This document shows, in pieces, positions 43,121 through 51,681 of a DNA stretch of 64,000 nt (the stretch's first letter is position 1; every line of letters starts with the position of its first letter). Position numbers and translations under genes: made by a program. The notes below the pieces were generated by a model, which was given only the letters and a program-made list of their open reading frames with translations, was not told the DNA's origin and searched no databases. The stretch spans positions 434,001-498,000 of the forward strand of contig NZ_JAELVM010000003.1 in assembly GCF_016745235.1 (NCBI RefSeq), in the 5' to 3' direction. Source of the stretch: Chryseobacterium endalhagicum (GTDB taxonomy: Bacteria; Bacteroidota; Bacteroidia; Flavobacteriales; Weeksellaceae).

Positions 43121-43965
43121 AAAATATTCAAGCTTGCCGGAGAAACCTTCACATGAATGGGTGATTTTATTTTATTGAATTCCCCATCCAGATGCCAGTT
43201 TTTGGTATTGACTTTAAATGAAATTTCTGAAACGGGAAGATACGTAACGTATTCATCATCCTTCAGTCTTTTGGTGAACATTCTGAATGCAAAAAGCGCT
43301 GAATAGGTCAGTGGAAATTTTTTCACAAGAACCATATCTACCAGTCCGTCACTTTTACTTGCGTTGGGAGCAATGTAAGCATTATTTCCAAACTGGCGGG
43401 TATTGGCTACGTTCAGCATCAGGTATTTTCCATTGTACTGCTGGTAGGCTTCATCAAAAAATTTAACCTTGATGGGTTTATAATTAAAGAAAGTTTTCAG
43501 GGAAACCTTAATGTAATTCTTGAATCCACGGCTGGTTTTTTCGAATTCTTTTACCACTTTTCCGTCAAATCCGGTTCCTGAAACATTGATAGACAATCTG
43601 TCGTTAACCGTAAAAGTATCTATTTTCCTGGATGATTTGGCTTTAATCTTTTCTAAAAGTTCGTCAAGATTCTTACTGAATTTAGTCTCATTAGAAAAAC
43701 CATTCCCCGATCCGGCCGGGAATATGGCAAGGATCTTATCTGTATGGATCAGGTTTCGGGCCACTGTTGAAATGGTTCCGTCACCGCCGATGGCAACAAA
43801 TATATCAACTTTATCAAAACGCTCCTGGATAAATTCATCCGTCCCCGCTATAGAATCTGAGATATAATAGGAAGGACGGTCCACCTTCTTTTTTAACTCG
43901 TCAAGAAAGGGCTGATAATTCTTTTTGGCCGAAAAAGGATTGATAATAAAAGCTACTTTTTCCAT
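43114..43965 (-). CDS. diacylglycerol kinase-family lipid kinase
   Basis: This 283-residue kinase of the DagK/YegS/BmrU family phosphorylates a lipid hydroxyl group. The motifs are VAFIINPFSAKK at the N-terminus, the nucleotide motif VAIGGDGTISTVARNL (about 58-73), FPAGSGNGFSN, and the second-domain segment with NVSGTGFDGKVV. I place the start at 43965, because an upstream in-frame ATG would lie inside the terminator hairpin of the previous gene. A TATTTTTG element ends five bases before this ATG, so the transcript may be leaderless. The lipid substrate is unknown. Confidence 0.9.
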   Translation of the reverse strand: MEKVAFIINPFSAKKNYQPFLDELKKKVDRPSYYISDSIAGTDEFIQERFDKVDIFVAIGGDGTISTVARNLIHTDKILAIFPAGSGNGFSNETKFSKNLDELLEKIKAKSSRKIDTFTVNDRLSINVSGTGFDGKVVKEFEKTSRGFKNYIKVSLKTFFNYKPIKVKFFDEAYQQYNGKYLMLNVANTRQFGNNAYIAPNASKSDGLVDMVLVKKFPLTYSALFAFRMFTKRLKDDEYVTYLPVSEISFKVNTKNWHLDGEFNKIKSPIHVKVSPASLNILV

Positions 43966-43970
43966 TACCG

Positions 43971-43978
43971 CAAAAATA
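43971..43978 (-). promoter_or_regulatory. -7 element of the lipid kinase, inside a terminator T-tract
   Basis: The minus strand reads TATTTTTG. It is the tail of the T-rich tract behind the 43982-44005 hairpin and ends five bases before the start codon. Confidence 0.5.
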
Positions 43979-43981
43979 GAA

Positions 43982-44005
43982 AATGCTTCCGCATCCGGAA
44001 GCATT
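43982..44005 (-). terminator. terminator of the DUF3298 lipoprotein gene
   Basis: AATGCTTCCG pairs perfectly with CGGAAGCATT around a four-base loop. The minus strand continues TTTTCTATTTTTG. Confidence 0.85.
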
Positions 44006-44009
44006 AATT

Positions 44010-44837
44010 TTACTTTATTTTCATTCTTTCTTTAAACTCACCATTGATTGTGCCTTCAAGCTCTTTCCAGGAAACTGGAATTACTATGTCTCCGGCAGCG
44101 AAAGCCGCAATTTCGTAAGGGCTGTAATGGAAATACAGGTTTTTCTGATCGAAATAAAAATTATTGCTCGCCGGAATAACTTCTACCAGCAACATATCTG
44201 AATTTTTTACATCTCCTCCACTGTCTGTTGTTCCGCTTTTAACATTATTAATATTTTTCATCAACAAAGCTTCAAGTTTAGCTTTTGGCATGGATGTAAT
44301 GTCTTTAAGCTCCAACTTTCTGTTGTTTTTAAGGTCAAAAACCCTTTCAGAGAATCCATAATTATCATGGGCTCCCCCTTCATATGAACTTCCTGCATAT
44401 TGGATATGCATATAATCATTTTCATTGGAAATCAAATTCATAGAGGAGTTTGAATACCATTCCTGAGCATAGGAAATATCTGAAATCCAGTCTTTGCTGT
44501 CACTTTTAATCGATTGAAAATATTTGTTTTTTTCTTTATCCAGATAGGCTTCCAGTCCTTTTTTGGAAAAGTCTTTGATTCCCTGGTTATGAAAATAAAT
44601 ACTGTCCAACAGTTTTTTATCTTTCAGGGTTGGAAAAACAAGCAGCTTGGAAGTGAAAGCTACTTTCAGTGAATCTGAAATCTTTGAGGAATCACTCACT
44701 TTCGCAGAGTCTATTACAAATTTTTCCGGTTGTGAAGCTTCAGTTGTATTAGAGGAAGCGGCTGTATTTTCTCCTTTTTTACAGGCTGAGAATGCCAGGA
44801 GCGAAGAAACTGCCAGAACGGCAATTGTGTTTTTCAT
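44010..44837 (-). CDS. DUF3298/RsiV-like lipoprotein
   Basis: This is a 275-residue exported lipoprotein. The N-terminus MKNTIAVLAVSSLLAFSAC is a lipoprotein signal peptide (Cys19) followed by KKGEN. The middle contains a DUF4163-like part, and the C-terminal part has GSSYEGGAHDNYGFSERVFDLKNNRKLELKDI and YFHYSPYEIAAFAAGDIVIPVSW, the DUF3298 pattern seen in RsiV and PdaC. The function is unknown; lysozyme or peptidoglycan binding would be a guess. I chose the start at 44837 because the earlier open frame runs through the upstream terminator and lacks a signal peptide. Confidence 0.82.
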   Translation of the reverse strand: MKNTIAVLAVSSLLAFSACKKGENTAASSNTTEASQPEKFVIDSAKVSDSSKISDSLKVAFTSKLLVFPTLKDKKLLDSIYFHNQGIKDFSKKGLEAYLDKEKNKYFQSIKSDSKDWISDISYAQEWYSNSSMNLISNENDYMHIQYAGSSYEGGAHDNYGFSERVFDLKNNRKLELKDITSMPKAKLEALLMKNINNVKSGTTDSGGDVKNSDMLLVEVIPASNNFYFDQKNLYFHYSPYEIAAFAAGDIVIPVSWKELEGTINGEFKERMKIK

Positions 44838-44858
44838 AATTATCTTTTTAATATGAAT

Positions 44859-44885
44859 GCAAAAACCATTCAAAAATGAATGGTT
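44859..44885 (-). terminator. terminator of the DUF3857 operon
   Basis: AACCATTCA pairs perfectly with TGAATGGTT around four bases, and TTTTTGC follows on the minus strand. Confidence 0.85.
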
Positions 44886-44914
44886 CTGCAAAATTATTTT
44901 TATTAATCTGGAAA

Positions 44915-46852
44915 TTATGACTTTTTGATCAGGCTGATGACCTGGTTTTCGCTTTTTGAAGCAGTTTCCCATATCTGCTTGAAAGCGGGATAATATTCTT
45001 TAGGATAATCCGGGCTGGCAATTTTTGTAGTGGAAACCACCTCCAGTTTATTGCCTTTCTGTTCGGCAACATAGCTGTATTCAATTTCTTTATCCTGGGT
45101 AACGATTTTTTTACTTTTAGGCATGGCTTCGATTACATATCCTTCCGGAATTTCCAAAATTACTTTTTTCACTTTGGTAATGGAAGAAATAAAATCGATC
45201 TGGTATTTTCTTTCTTCGGTCTGATCAAATTCATTAGAACTTTTGCTCAGAAAAAGCATAGGGCTGATGATCATCTTTTTCCCTATTTTATCGATCATAT
45301 TTTCTGAAGAAAACTTCATTGTACTTTCGAAATCTCCGTTTTCCAAAATTTTGGAATCAATTCCTGTAAAATCTACCGAGAAATTATCTTTATACTGTTT
45401 CTTGTACTTTTCTGCATTTTCATCATAGTTTTCTTTTGCAAACATAGCATATGAGCCTGTATCTTTATCGGAATAGGTCCCTGAAACACTGCCATCATCG
45501 TTGATCTTCGCTTCTGTGGTCAGGTAGGTGAAACTTGCCGTGGTATTTCCCATCTGCATCAGTGATGCTTTGTCTTTAGCCATCAGAACGCCAAACTGAT
45601 TCCAATCTCTTGGAGGAAGGTTATTCATTGACGACTGTTTTGAAGTGGCGTCGTACAGATTCATTCCGTCTTTTATTTTAACGGCAGCGATTACAAAATT
45701 CATACTGACTACACTTGGAGATGCTAAATTCAGTAAACCGTTGTCTATGGTGGAAATAGTCAATGGATCTGCTTTCAGTCCGGCTTCTCTAAGCATCATA
45801 ATAAGAAAAAGATTGATTTCGGCAGCGTTTCCTGTTTTGGTTTCAATCAGTTTTTTTATCCCGTCTTCTGTATAGATTCCTCTGTCTTTATTCCAGGTAA
45901 ATGTATTTTTTACATAATTAAAGATGGCATCCGCTTTTTCAGCATCAGAAGACATTCCAGCAACAGACGCCGGCATATTTTCTTTGGCCAGTTTGGTTTT
46001 TCTCAGTTCTACTCCGAAATCTTCGTCTTTATAAAGCTGGTCTTTGATTTCTTCCCATGAAGAGGAATGCATTTTAAGCTCTCTAAAATTCGTAGAGTGA
46101 AGCTCCGCGCTTATTTTTGTACGGTAATTTCTGTCATTATTAACAAATTTTTCAGTTTTAAAACCTTTTAGATTTTCATATCCGAATCTATAGGTTTTAT
46201 AATCCGATCCATATAAAGTTTTAGCCTCTATCATTCTATATTTGGGTGATAAAGAACCTGTATAATTTACGTTGTAAGCAATATAAGCAGGACTATCCAG
46301 AACATATTCGGTATACAATGAAGGGGTATCAGACTCTATGATAACCTGGGGTATCGCATATAAAAACGGAGAAAAAACTTCATACTGATATTCTATGATG
46401 GAACCGTTCTTTACCCCGGGAAAGGCAAATTTGGTTATCGTGGTATATTTACTTTCCTTGCTTTTATATTTTGAGCTTTTATCCACTTTTGTAGCTACTG
46501 ATGCTCCATTTTCCAGATTATAAACAAAAGCTTTCATTTTATTTAAAACCTCTTCATTTCCCTTTGAGTTCTTATAAAGCGGAATTTCCAGATTCAACCA
46601 GTCTTCTGCTTTGGCTTTATCATAAATTTTAACCCTGTAAAAGACTTTTTTCCGAAGATCTCCCGAAGAAGTATCGATCCCAAAATGTACGGATTTGTAT
46701 AAAATTTCCGCCGGAGCATTTTCATCAAGAGCCGATTTTGTTTTGGAAAGATCTGTCTCATCAAATTTCGGAGGATTCAGAAATTCGTGCTTCTGACCGC
46801 TCACAAAGACCAAAGTGCCGGAACAGAAAAAGGTTAAAAATATTCTTTTCAT
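44915..46852 (-). CDS. DUF3857 protein with a transglutaminase-like fold lacking the catalytic Cys
   Basis: This 645-residue exported protein has a signal peptide at about 1-19. A DUF3857 beta-domain covers about 50-230. A transglutaminase-like region (about 300-420) follows, with KADAIFNYVKNTFTWNKD and KTGNAAEINLFLIMMLREAGLKADP. Where a transglutaminase has the nucleophile Cys (usual form GDCKD) this protein has GNAAE, and the usual His is Phe in MNFVIAAVK, so it should be inactive. This substitution is common in the flavobacterial subfamily. A beta-rich C-terminus ends the protein. It follows its paralogue after seven bases. Confidence 0.85.
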   Translation of the reverse strand: MKRIFLTFFCSGTLVFVSGQKHEFLNPPKFDETDLSKTKSALDENAPAEILYKSVHFGIDTSSGDLRKKVFYRVKIYDKAKAEDWLNLEIPLYKNSKGNEEVLNKMKAFVYNLENGASVATKVDKSSKYKSKESKYTTITKFAFPGVKNGSIIEYQYEVFSPFLYAIPQVIIESDTPSLYTEYVLDSPAYIAYNVNYTGSLSPKYRMIEAKTLYGSDYKTYRFGYENLKGFKTEKFVNNDRNYRTKISAELHSTNFRELKMHSSSWEEIKDQLYKDEDFGVELRKTKLAKENMPASVAGMSSDAEKADAIFNYVKNTFTWNKDRGIYTEDGIKKLIETKTGNAAEINLFLIMMLREAGLKADPLTISTIDNGLLNLASPSVVSMNFVIAAVKIKDGMNLYDATSKQSSMNNLPPRDWNQFGVLMAKDKASLMQMGNTTASFTYLTTEAKINDDGSVSGTYSDKDTGSYAMFAKENYDENAEKYKKQYKDNFSVDFTGIDSKILENGDFESTMKFSSENMIDKIGKKMIISPMLFLSKSSNEFDQTEERKYQIDFISSITKVKKVILEIPEGYVIEAMPKSKKIVTQDKEIEYSYVAEQKGNKLEVVSTTKIASPDYPKEYYPAFKQIWETASKSENQVISLIKKS

Positions 46853-46859
46853 GGATAGT

Positions 46860-48749
46860 TTAAATTTTGGTTAATAGAATTTTAGAATTATCTCCGTTTA
46901 ATGTTTTTTTACGGAAACTTACATAGTCATTGTATTTTTCCTTTGGAAACACACCTTTGTTAATTTTAATGAACCGTTTTACTTTCAAAGATTCACCATT
47001 CTTTACAAGGGTCAGTGTATAAGTTCCAAATTCCGAAGTGATCAGAAGATTCTGTGGAAGTTCATCTATTTTATAGTTTTTTGGAATGGCAAAATCTATT
47101 TCATATTCATCCTGAAAAGACTGTCCGATTTCAAATGGAAGTTCCCTGTTTTCGTCTGTTTTATAAAAATTATTGGTAAAAATAGGTACCGCCCGGAAAA
47201 TGAGGTTATTTCCAGCCGTTTTGGAGTAATGATTCGCTTTAAAGTCCAGACTGAATCTGATCACTGCATTATCCTTATCATTGACAAAGTCTTTGATTTC
47301 AGCTTTATCAAAATTAAGAACATCAAATCTCTTTTTCACAGCCTCCATCCTTTCTTTCGGGGCAAGATAAGTGTAAGACATATTCATATCATACTGGCTT
47401 CCCGTGTAGGCAAACTGAATCTCTCCATTGATACTGTTGTCTTCTGCAAGATTAATTTTAAGCGTCTGCTTTTCTTTGTTTTGTTCTGCAGTATAACTTG
47501 GTGTGCTGATAAGTTCGATTCCTTTTGGGGTAATGGCAAGAACATTCCGGTCTGTTGTACGGTATCCTAAATGGTTAAAAGCCGTCTGCTGTGACGTATT
47601 TTCAAGCCAAATGTTTCCTTTTTCAGTAGGAACCATCAGGATGGCATGATTTCCACCCATTGACGGAAAGTCAGGATCAAAGGAAATATCTGATAAACCG
47701 GAGGTAATCACACAGTAATGAGACGGTATTCCGGCCTCATTCAGCATGGTTTTCATGTAATTGGTAAGCCCTTTACAGTCTCCGTAGCCCTTTTTCTGAA
47801 CTTCATCCGGCGTCATCGGAAGCCAGCCTCCAATGCCAAGTCCTACTGCTATATACCTGGTCCTGGATTGCATATACTGGTAGATTTTCCTCACTTTTTC
47901 CTCCGTTGAGCCCTGCAGTTTAAGGGCTGCCACTTCAGCTTTAATAGCAGGAGTAGATACGGAAACAGGTTCTATGAGATTATTATAATACCATGTTCCG
48001 AAATCCGTCCAGCCATTCAGAGTGCCCTGTCTGCCTTCAAGATTGAATCTTGTCAGCGTAAAACTTACTTTAGGCAGGATTTTTTCCGGTTGGGGCAGCA
48101 TCAGAACATTATCCACGGCCGGAACATTTTTATAGGAATATGTTTTCTCATTTCCATTGTCGGCAACAGAAACTTCAGCATAATTGTATTTTGACGGATA
48201 TACTTTGGTCTTCAGATCAATCCCGGATTTATTAATTATTTTAAACTGAGCATCTTCCAGAGAGGTATTCTGAGAATAGAAAGGCACAAAATCCTGAATA
48301 AAAATGGTATTCTCATCCGTTCTCTGATACGAGAAATCTATGGTATAAGGATAATGAGCCGGGGTATACGGTAATGCTAAAATTCTGCTGTCAGAATAAA
48401 ATATGCCTTCAGAATTGTTGGCAAAGTCTCCGAAATCAGACTTTGAAAAGCTTTTCACCTTCTTCCCGGATTCATCATAAACCGTCACTTTCACATCGGA
48501 AATATGATCTCCTTTTTTGTATGGAATATAAACCTCAGCTTTGGAATCCCCATCTTTACTTAAAACGGTGGTCACATTATTATACTGATATTTAATTTCA
48601 TCAATTTTGTTAATCAGTACCGTCTTATGATCCTTCCTGATGACCACATCCGCATTTTTCTTCAGATTTTCAGGAATGGCAGAAACAGGATAAGTTTGTG
48701 CGAAATATAAAGATGCCGTGAAAAGCGCCCCTATAACTAAAATTTTCAT
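46860..48749 (-). CDS. DUF3857/DUF3858 transglutaminase-like protein
   Basis: This 629-residue exported paralogue of the next gene downstream has a signal peptide at about 1-18 (ending YFAQ). It has DUF3857 (about 50-220) and a transglutaminase core (about 265-400) with YMQSRTRYIAVGLGIGGWLP and KGYGDCKGLTNYMKTMLNEAGIPSHY. The Cys is present and the His lies in MGGNHAILMVP; the third catalytic residue may be the Glu of IWLENT rather than Asp. A beta-rich C-terminal domain follows. ATG codons at 48749 and 48752 are both possible. A -7 element lies about 20 bases upstream. Confidence 0.87.
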   Translation of the reverse strand: MKILVIGALFTASLYFAQTYPVSAIPENLKKNADVVIRKDHKTVLINKIDEIKYQYNNVTTVLSKDGDSKAEVYIPYKKGDHISDVKVTVYDESGKKVKSFSKSDFGDFANNSEGIFYSDSRILALPYTPAHYPYTIDFSYQRTDENTIFIQDFVPFYSQNTSLEDAQFKIINKSGIDLKTKVYPSKYNYAEVSVADNGNEKTYSYKNVPAVDNVLMLPQPEKILPKVSFTLTRFNLEGRQGTLNGWTDFGTWYYNNLIEPVSVSTPAIKAEVAALKLQGSTEEKVRKIYQYMQSRTRYIAVGLGIGGWLPMTPDEVQKKGYGDCKGLTNYMKTMLNEAGIPSHYCVITSGLSDISFDPDFPSMGGNHAILMVPTEKGNIWLENTSQQTAFNHLGYRTTDRNVLAITPKGIELISTPSYTAEQNKEKQTLKINLAEDNSINGEIQFAYTGSQYDMNMSYTYLAPKERMEAVKKRFDVLNFDKAEIKDFVNDKDNAVIRFSLDFKANHYSKTAGNNLIFRAVPIFTNNFYKTDENRELPFEIGQSFQDEYEIDFAIPKNYKIDELPQNLLITSEFGTYTLTLVKNGESLKVKRFIKINKGVFPKEKYNDYVSFRKKTLNGDNSKILLTKI

Positions 48750-48768
48750 CATGGTTATTATAATTGCG

Positions 48769-48776
48769 CAAAAATA
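48769..48776 (-). promoter_or_regulatory. -7 element of the DUF3857 operon
   Basis: The minus strand reads TATTTTTG, about 17-20 bases before the start codon. Confidence 0.45.
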
Positions 48777-48953
48777 ATAAAATCTTAATAAATGTTAATT
48801 TTTTATTTTAATGTAAAATATAAATACTATAGAAAACTATTAATCAATTATTTATTTTATAGCAATTATTTTATGACTTTATATCTCAGGATAAGGATAT
48901 TTTATAATTCTGTTAATAAATTATATTTTTTTGATTATTTATTAAAACCGGAA

Positions 48954-48984
48954 ACAAAAAAAAGACCTCATCTCTGAAGTCTTT
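48954..48984 (-). terminator. terminator of the DUF5684 gene
   Basis: AAAGAC-n-TCA pairs with TGA-n-GTCTTT around four bases. The minus strand then has an eight-T run. Confidence 0.75.
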
Positions 48985-49005
48985 ATATATAATCTTTATT
49001 TTACT

Positions 49006-49431
49006 TTACTGATCATTGGGAATTCTGTTGCTGTCGTACTTATCACTGCTGAAAGCAAGAACCGGAACGAAAATAAACCCAAAGAAAAATAACAGAATGG
49101 TATACACCGGAGTTTCTTTTCCGAAAGCTTTCGCCAATCTATCATTTACAACCCAATAAGCATATAGATTCACAAATGGAATTATAAATAAAATGATCCA
49201 CCATATTGGTTTTTTTACAATATCCAGCAGAACTATACTATTGTAAATTGGAACAAAAGCAGCCCATGCATCTTCTCTTCCTGCTTTCTGAAATATTTTA
49301 TACATACAGTATCCATAAAATATATAAATCAGCAGTCCGAAGATCATAGTGCCCATTCCAAGTCCTGCAGCTGCCGCACCAGACATTGCATCCACCCCTT
49401 CATAAGGGTCTGTTTGTAAAAGAGTTAACAT
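49006..49431 (-). CDS. DUF5684-type small membrane protein
   Basis: This 141-residue membrane protein has three hydrophobic segments (about 25-45, 73-95, 108-125). Between the first two lies the conserved type motif MYKIFQKAGREDAWAAFVPIYNSIVLLDIVKKPIWW, as in DUF5684 proteins, which resemble a signal-peptidase-associated membrane module. The function is unknown. It is a single gene between a promoter (49457-49464) and a terminator, downstream of gyrB on the same strand. Confidence 0.8.
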   Translation of the reverse strand: MLTLLQTDPYEGVDAMSGAAAAGLGMGTMIFGLLIYIFYGYCMYKIFQKAGREDAWAAFVPIYNSIVLLDIVKKPIWWIILFIIPFVNLYAYWVVNDRLAKAFGKETPVYTILLFFFGFIFVPVLAFSSDKYDSNRIPNDQ

Positions 49432-49456
49432 ATTATTAATTTTTATTGGTTTCCAC

Positions 49457-49464
49457 CAAATATA
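49457..49464 (-). promoter_or_regulatory. -7 element of the DUF5684 gene
   Basis: The minus strand reads TATATTTG, 25 bases before the ATG. Confidence 0.5.
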
Positions 49465-49496
49465 AAAAAAGCTTCTAATACATAGAAGCTTTTTTC
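49464..49496 (-). terminator. terminator of gyrB
   Basis: AAAAAAGCTTCTA pairs perfectly with TAGAAGCTTTTTT around five bases. Confidence 0.92.
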
Positions 49497-49515
49497 AATT
49501 TATTTTTAATAATAA

Positions 49516-51450
49516 TTATGCGTCGATCTTTGCATATTTTGCATTTTTCTCGATAAATTCTCTTCTTGGCGGAACCTCATCCCCCATTAACATTGAGAAT
49601 ATGCTATCTGCTTCTACTGCATTATCAATCGTTACCTGCTTTAAGATTCTGTGTTCAGGATTAAGCGTTGTTTCCCAAAGCTGCTCAGGATTCATCTCTC
49701 CAAGACCCTTATAACGCTGAACTTCTACACCTTTTCCGTCCGGAGCCATTTCCAGTGTAAATTCTTCACGCTCTTTCTCATTATAAGCATATACTTTTTT
49801 ATTTCCTTTCTTCAATAAATACAAAGGCGGCTGAGCGATATAAATGTATCCGTTCTCAATAAGTTCCTTCATAAATCTGAAGAAGAATGTAAGGATCAGG
49901 GTAGAAATGTGAGATCCGTCAATATCAGCATCGGTCATAATTACGATTTTGTGATATCTCAGTTTAACCATATTCAGGGCTTTACTGTCTTCTTCGGTTC
50001 CTACAGAAACTCCAAGAGCAGTATAGATATTCTTGATTTCCTCGTTGTCATATACTTTATGAAGCATAGATTTTTCAACGTTCAGGATCTTACCTCTTAA
50101 TGGTAAAATAGCCTGAAAATGTCTGTCTCTACCTTGTTTAGCCGTTCCACCTGCGGAGTCTCCCTCTACAAGGAATAGCTCAGATTCTGCCGGATCTTTG
50201 GATGAACAGTCAGATAATTTACCAGGAAGTCCTGAACCACCCATCGGAGATTTTCTCTGAACCATTTCACGGGCTTTCTTGGCGGCCTGTCTTGCTTTTG
50301 CGGCTAAAACAACTTTCTGAACAATAATTTTCGCCTCGTTAGGATTTTCTTCAAGGAAATTGGTAAGCATTTCCCCTACAATTTTATCTACAGCACCGGA
50401 AACTTCAGAGTTCCCCAGTTTTGTTTTGGTCTGTCCTTCAAACTGAGGTTCCATTACTTTTACTGAAATTACGGCTGTTAATCCTTCACGGAAGTCATCC
50501 CCTGTAATTTCTACTTTTTCTTTTTGCGGAATACCCAGATCATCTGCATATTTCTTCAGTGTTCTTGTCAAAGCACGTCTGAAACCGGCAAGGTGGGTTC
50601 CTCCCTCGTGGGTATTGATATTATTAACGTAAGAGTGCAGGTTTTCGCTGAATGACGTATTATAACGCATCGCCACTTCTACAGGAATATCATCTCTTTC
50701 CGCTTCCATGAAGATCACGTTCTCCATGATAGATTCTCTGCTTCCGTCGATATATTCTACAAATTCCTTTAAACCTCCTTCAGAGTGGAAAATTTCCATA
50801 GGGAAAGATCCGTCCTCATTTTCTGCTCTCTCATCAACAAGGGTGATGGTAATCCCTTTGTTAAGGAAAGCCAGTTCACGCAATCTTGTCGCAAGGGTAT
50901 CATAGTTGTACACAAGCTCCTGGAAGATGGTACCATCCGGCTGGAAGAAAACTTCTGTTCCTCTTTCCGTGGTGGTTCCCACTACATCCACTTCTGTAAG
51001 TGCCTTACCTTCTGAATATTTTTGCTGGTATAATTTACCGTCAAGGCTCACGGTAGCAACCAATAATGTAGAAAGTGCATTCACACAGGAAACCCCTACA
51101 CCATGAAGACCTCCGGATACTTTGTAAGAATCTTTATCAAATTTTCCTCCTGCCCCGATTTTAGTCATTACCACCTCAAGAGCCGATTTCTGCTCTTTTT
51201 CGTGGAAATCTACAGGAATACCTCTACCATTATCTTTTACAGAGATAGCATCTCCTTTATGAATTCTTACTAAAATAGTATCACAATGCCCTGCTAAAGC
51301 CTCATCAATAGAGTTATCTACTACTTCATAAACCAAATGATGAAGACCTCTTACTCCTACATCTCCAATGTACATTGATGGTCTTAATCGAACGTGTTCC
51401 ATACCTTCTAAGGCCTGGATACTGCTAGCTGTATATTGTTTTTGACTCAT
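49516..51450 (-). CDS. gyrB: DNA gyrase subunit B
   Basis: GyrB (644 residues) is the ATPase subunit of gyrase, which introduces negative supercoils. GHKL motifs are VYEVVDNSIDEALAGH, KDNGRGIPVD and GGLHGVGVSCVNALS. The transducer domain contains HEGGTHLAGFRRALTR. The TOPRIM domain has LVEGDSAGGTAKQGRDR and MTDADIDGSHI, and the C-terminal tail ends KYAKIDA. There is no long insertion of the E. coli type, as expected outside the gammaproteobacteria. gyrA is not nearby. Confidence 0.98.
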   Translation of the reverse strand: MSQKQYTASSIQALEGMEHVRLRPSMYIGDVGVRGLHHLVYEVVDNSIDEALAGHCDTILVRIHKGDAISVKDNGRGIPVDFHEKEQKSALEVVMTKIGAGGKFDKDSYKVSGGLHGVGVSCVNALSTLLVATVSLDGKLYQQKYSEGKALTEVDVVGTTTERGTEVFFQPDGTIFQELVYNYDTLATRLRELAFLNKGITITLVDERAENEDGSFPMEIFHSEGGLKEFVEYIDGSRESIMENVIFMEAERDDIPVEVAMRYNTSFSENLHSYVNNINTHEGGTHLAGFRRALTRTLKKYADDLGIPQKEKVEITGDDFREGLTAVISVKVMEPQFEGQTKTKLGNSEVSGAVDKIVGEMLTNFLEENPNEAKIIVQKVVLAAKARQAAKKAREMVQRKSPMGGSGLPGKLSDCSSKDPAESELFLVEGDSAGGTAKQGRDRHFQAILPLRGKILNVEKSMLHKVYDNEEIKNIYTALGVSVGTEEDSKALNMVKLRYHKIVIMTDADIDGSHISTLILTFFFRFMKELIENGYIYIAQPPLYLLKKGNKKVYAYNEKEREEFTLEMAPDGKGVEVQRYKGLGEMNPEQLWETTLNPEHRILKQVTIDNAVEADSIFSMLMGDEVPPRREFIEKNAKYAKIDA

Positions 51451-51681
51451 ATAAAAATTAATAATTTTGCTTAATGCAAAGACCTACAAATATCGTGATT
51501 TTTTTCGACTTATGAAAGTTAAAATGTGTCAAAAAAGAGCAGAGTTTTTAACAGAAAAAGAGAATCATCCTGAGGCTAAAAAAGCTTAAAGTTATTACCT
51601 ATTTACCAAATACCATCTGTATAAAATCATATTATACATCCGTATTTTATGCTTAAATTTATTTACTCAAAAGTTGATAGT

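Noticed and set aside
43966..44004. Longer N-terminus for the lipid kinase starting at 44004
   Set aside because: The extra codons are the terminator hairpin of the previous gene and contain the -7 element. The family N-terminus begins at 43965.
44838..44972. Longer N-terminus for the DUF3298 protein
   Set aside because: It would run through the upstream terminator and hide a clear lipoprotein signal peptide that starts at 44837.
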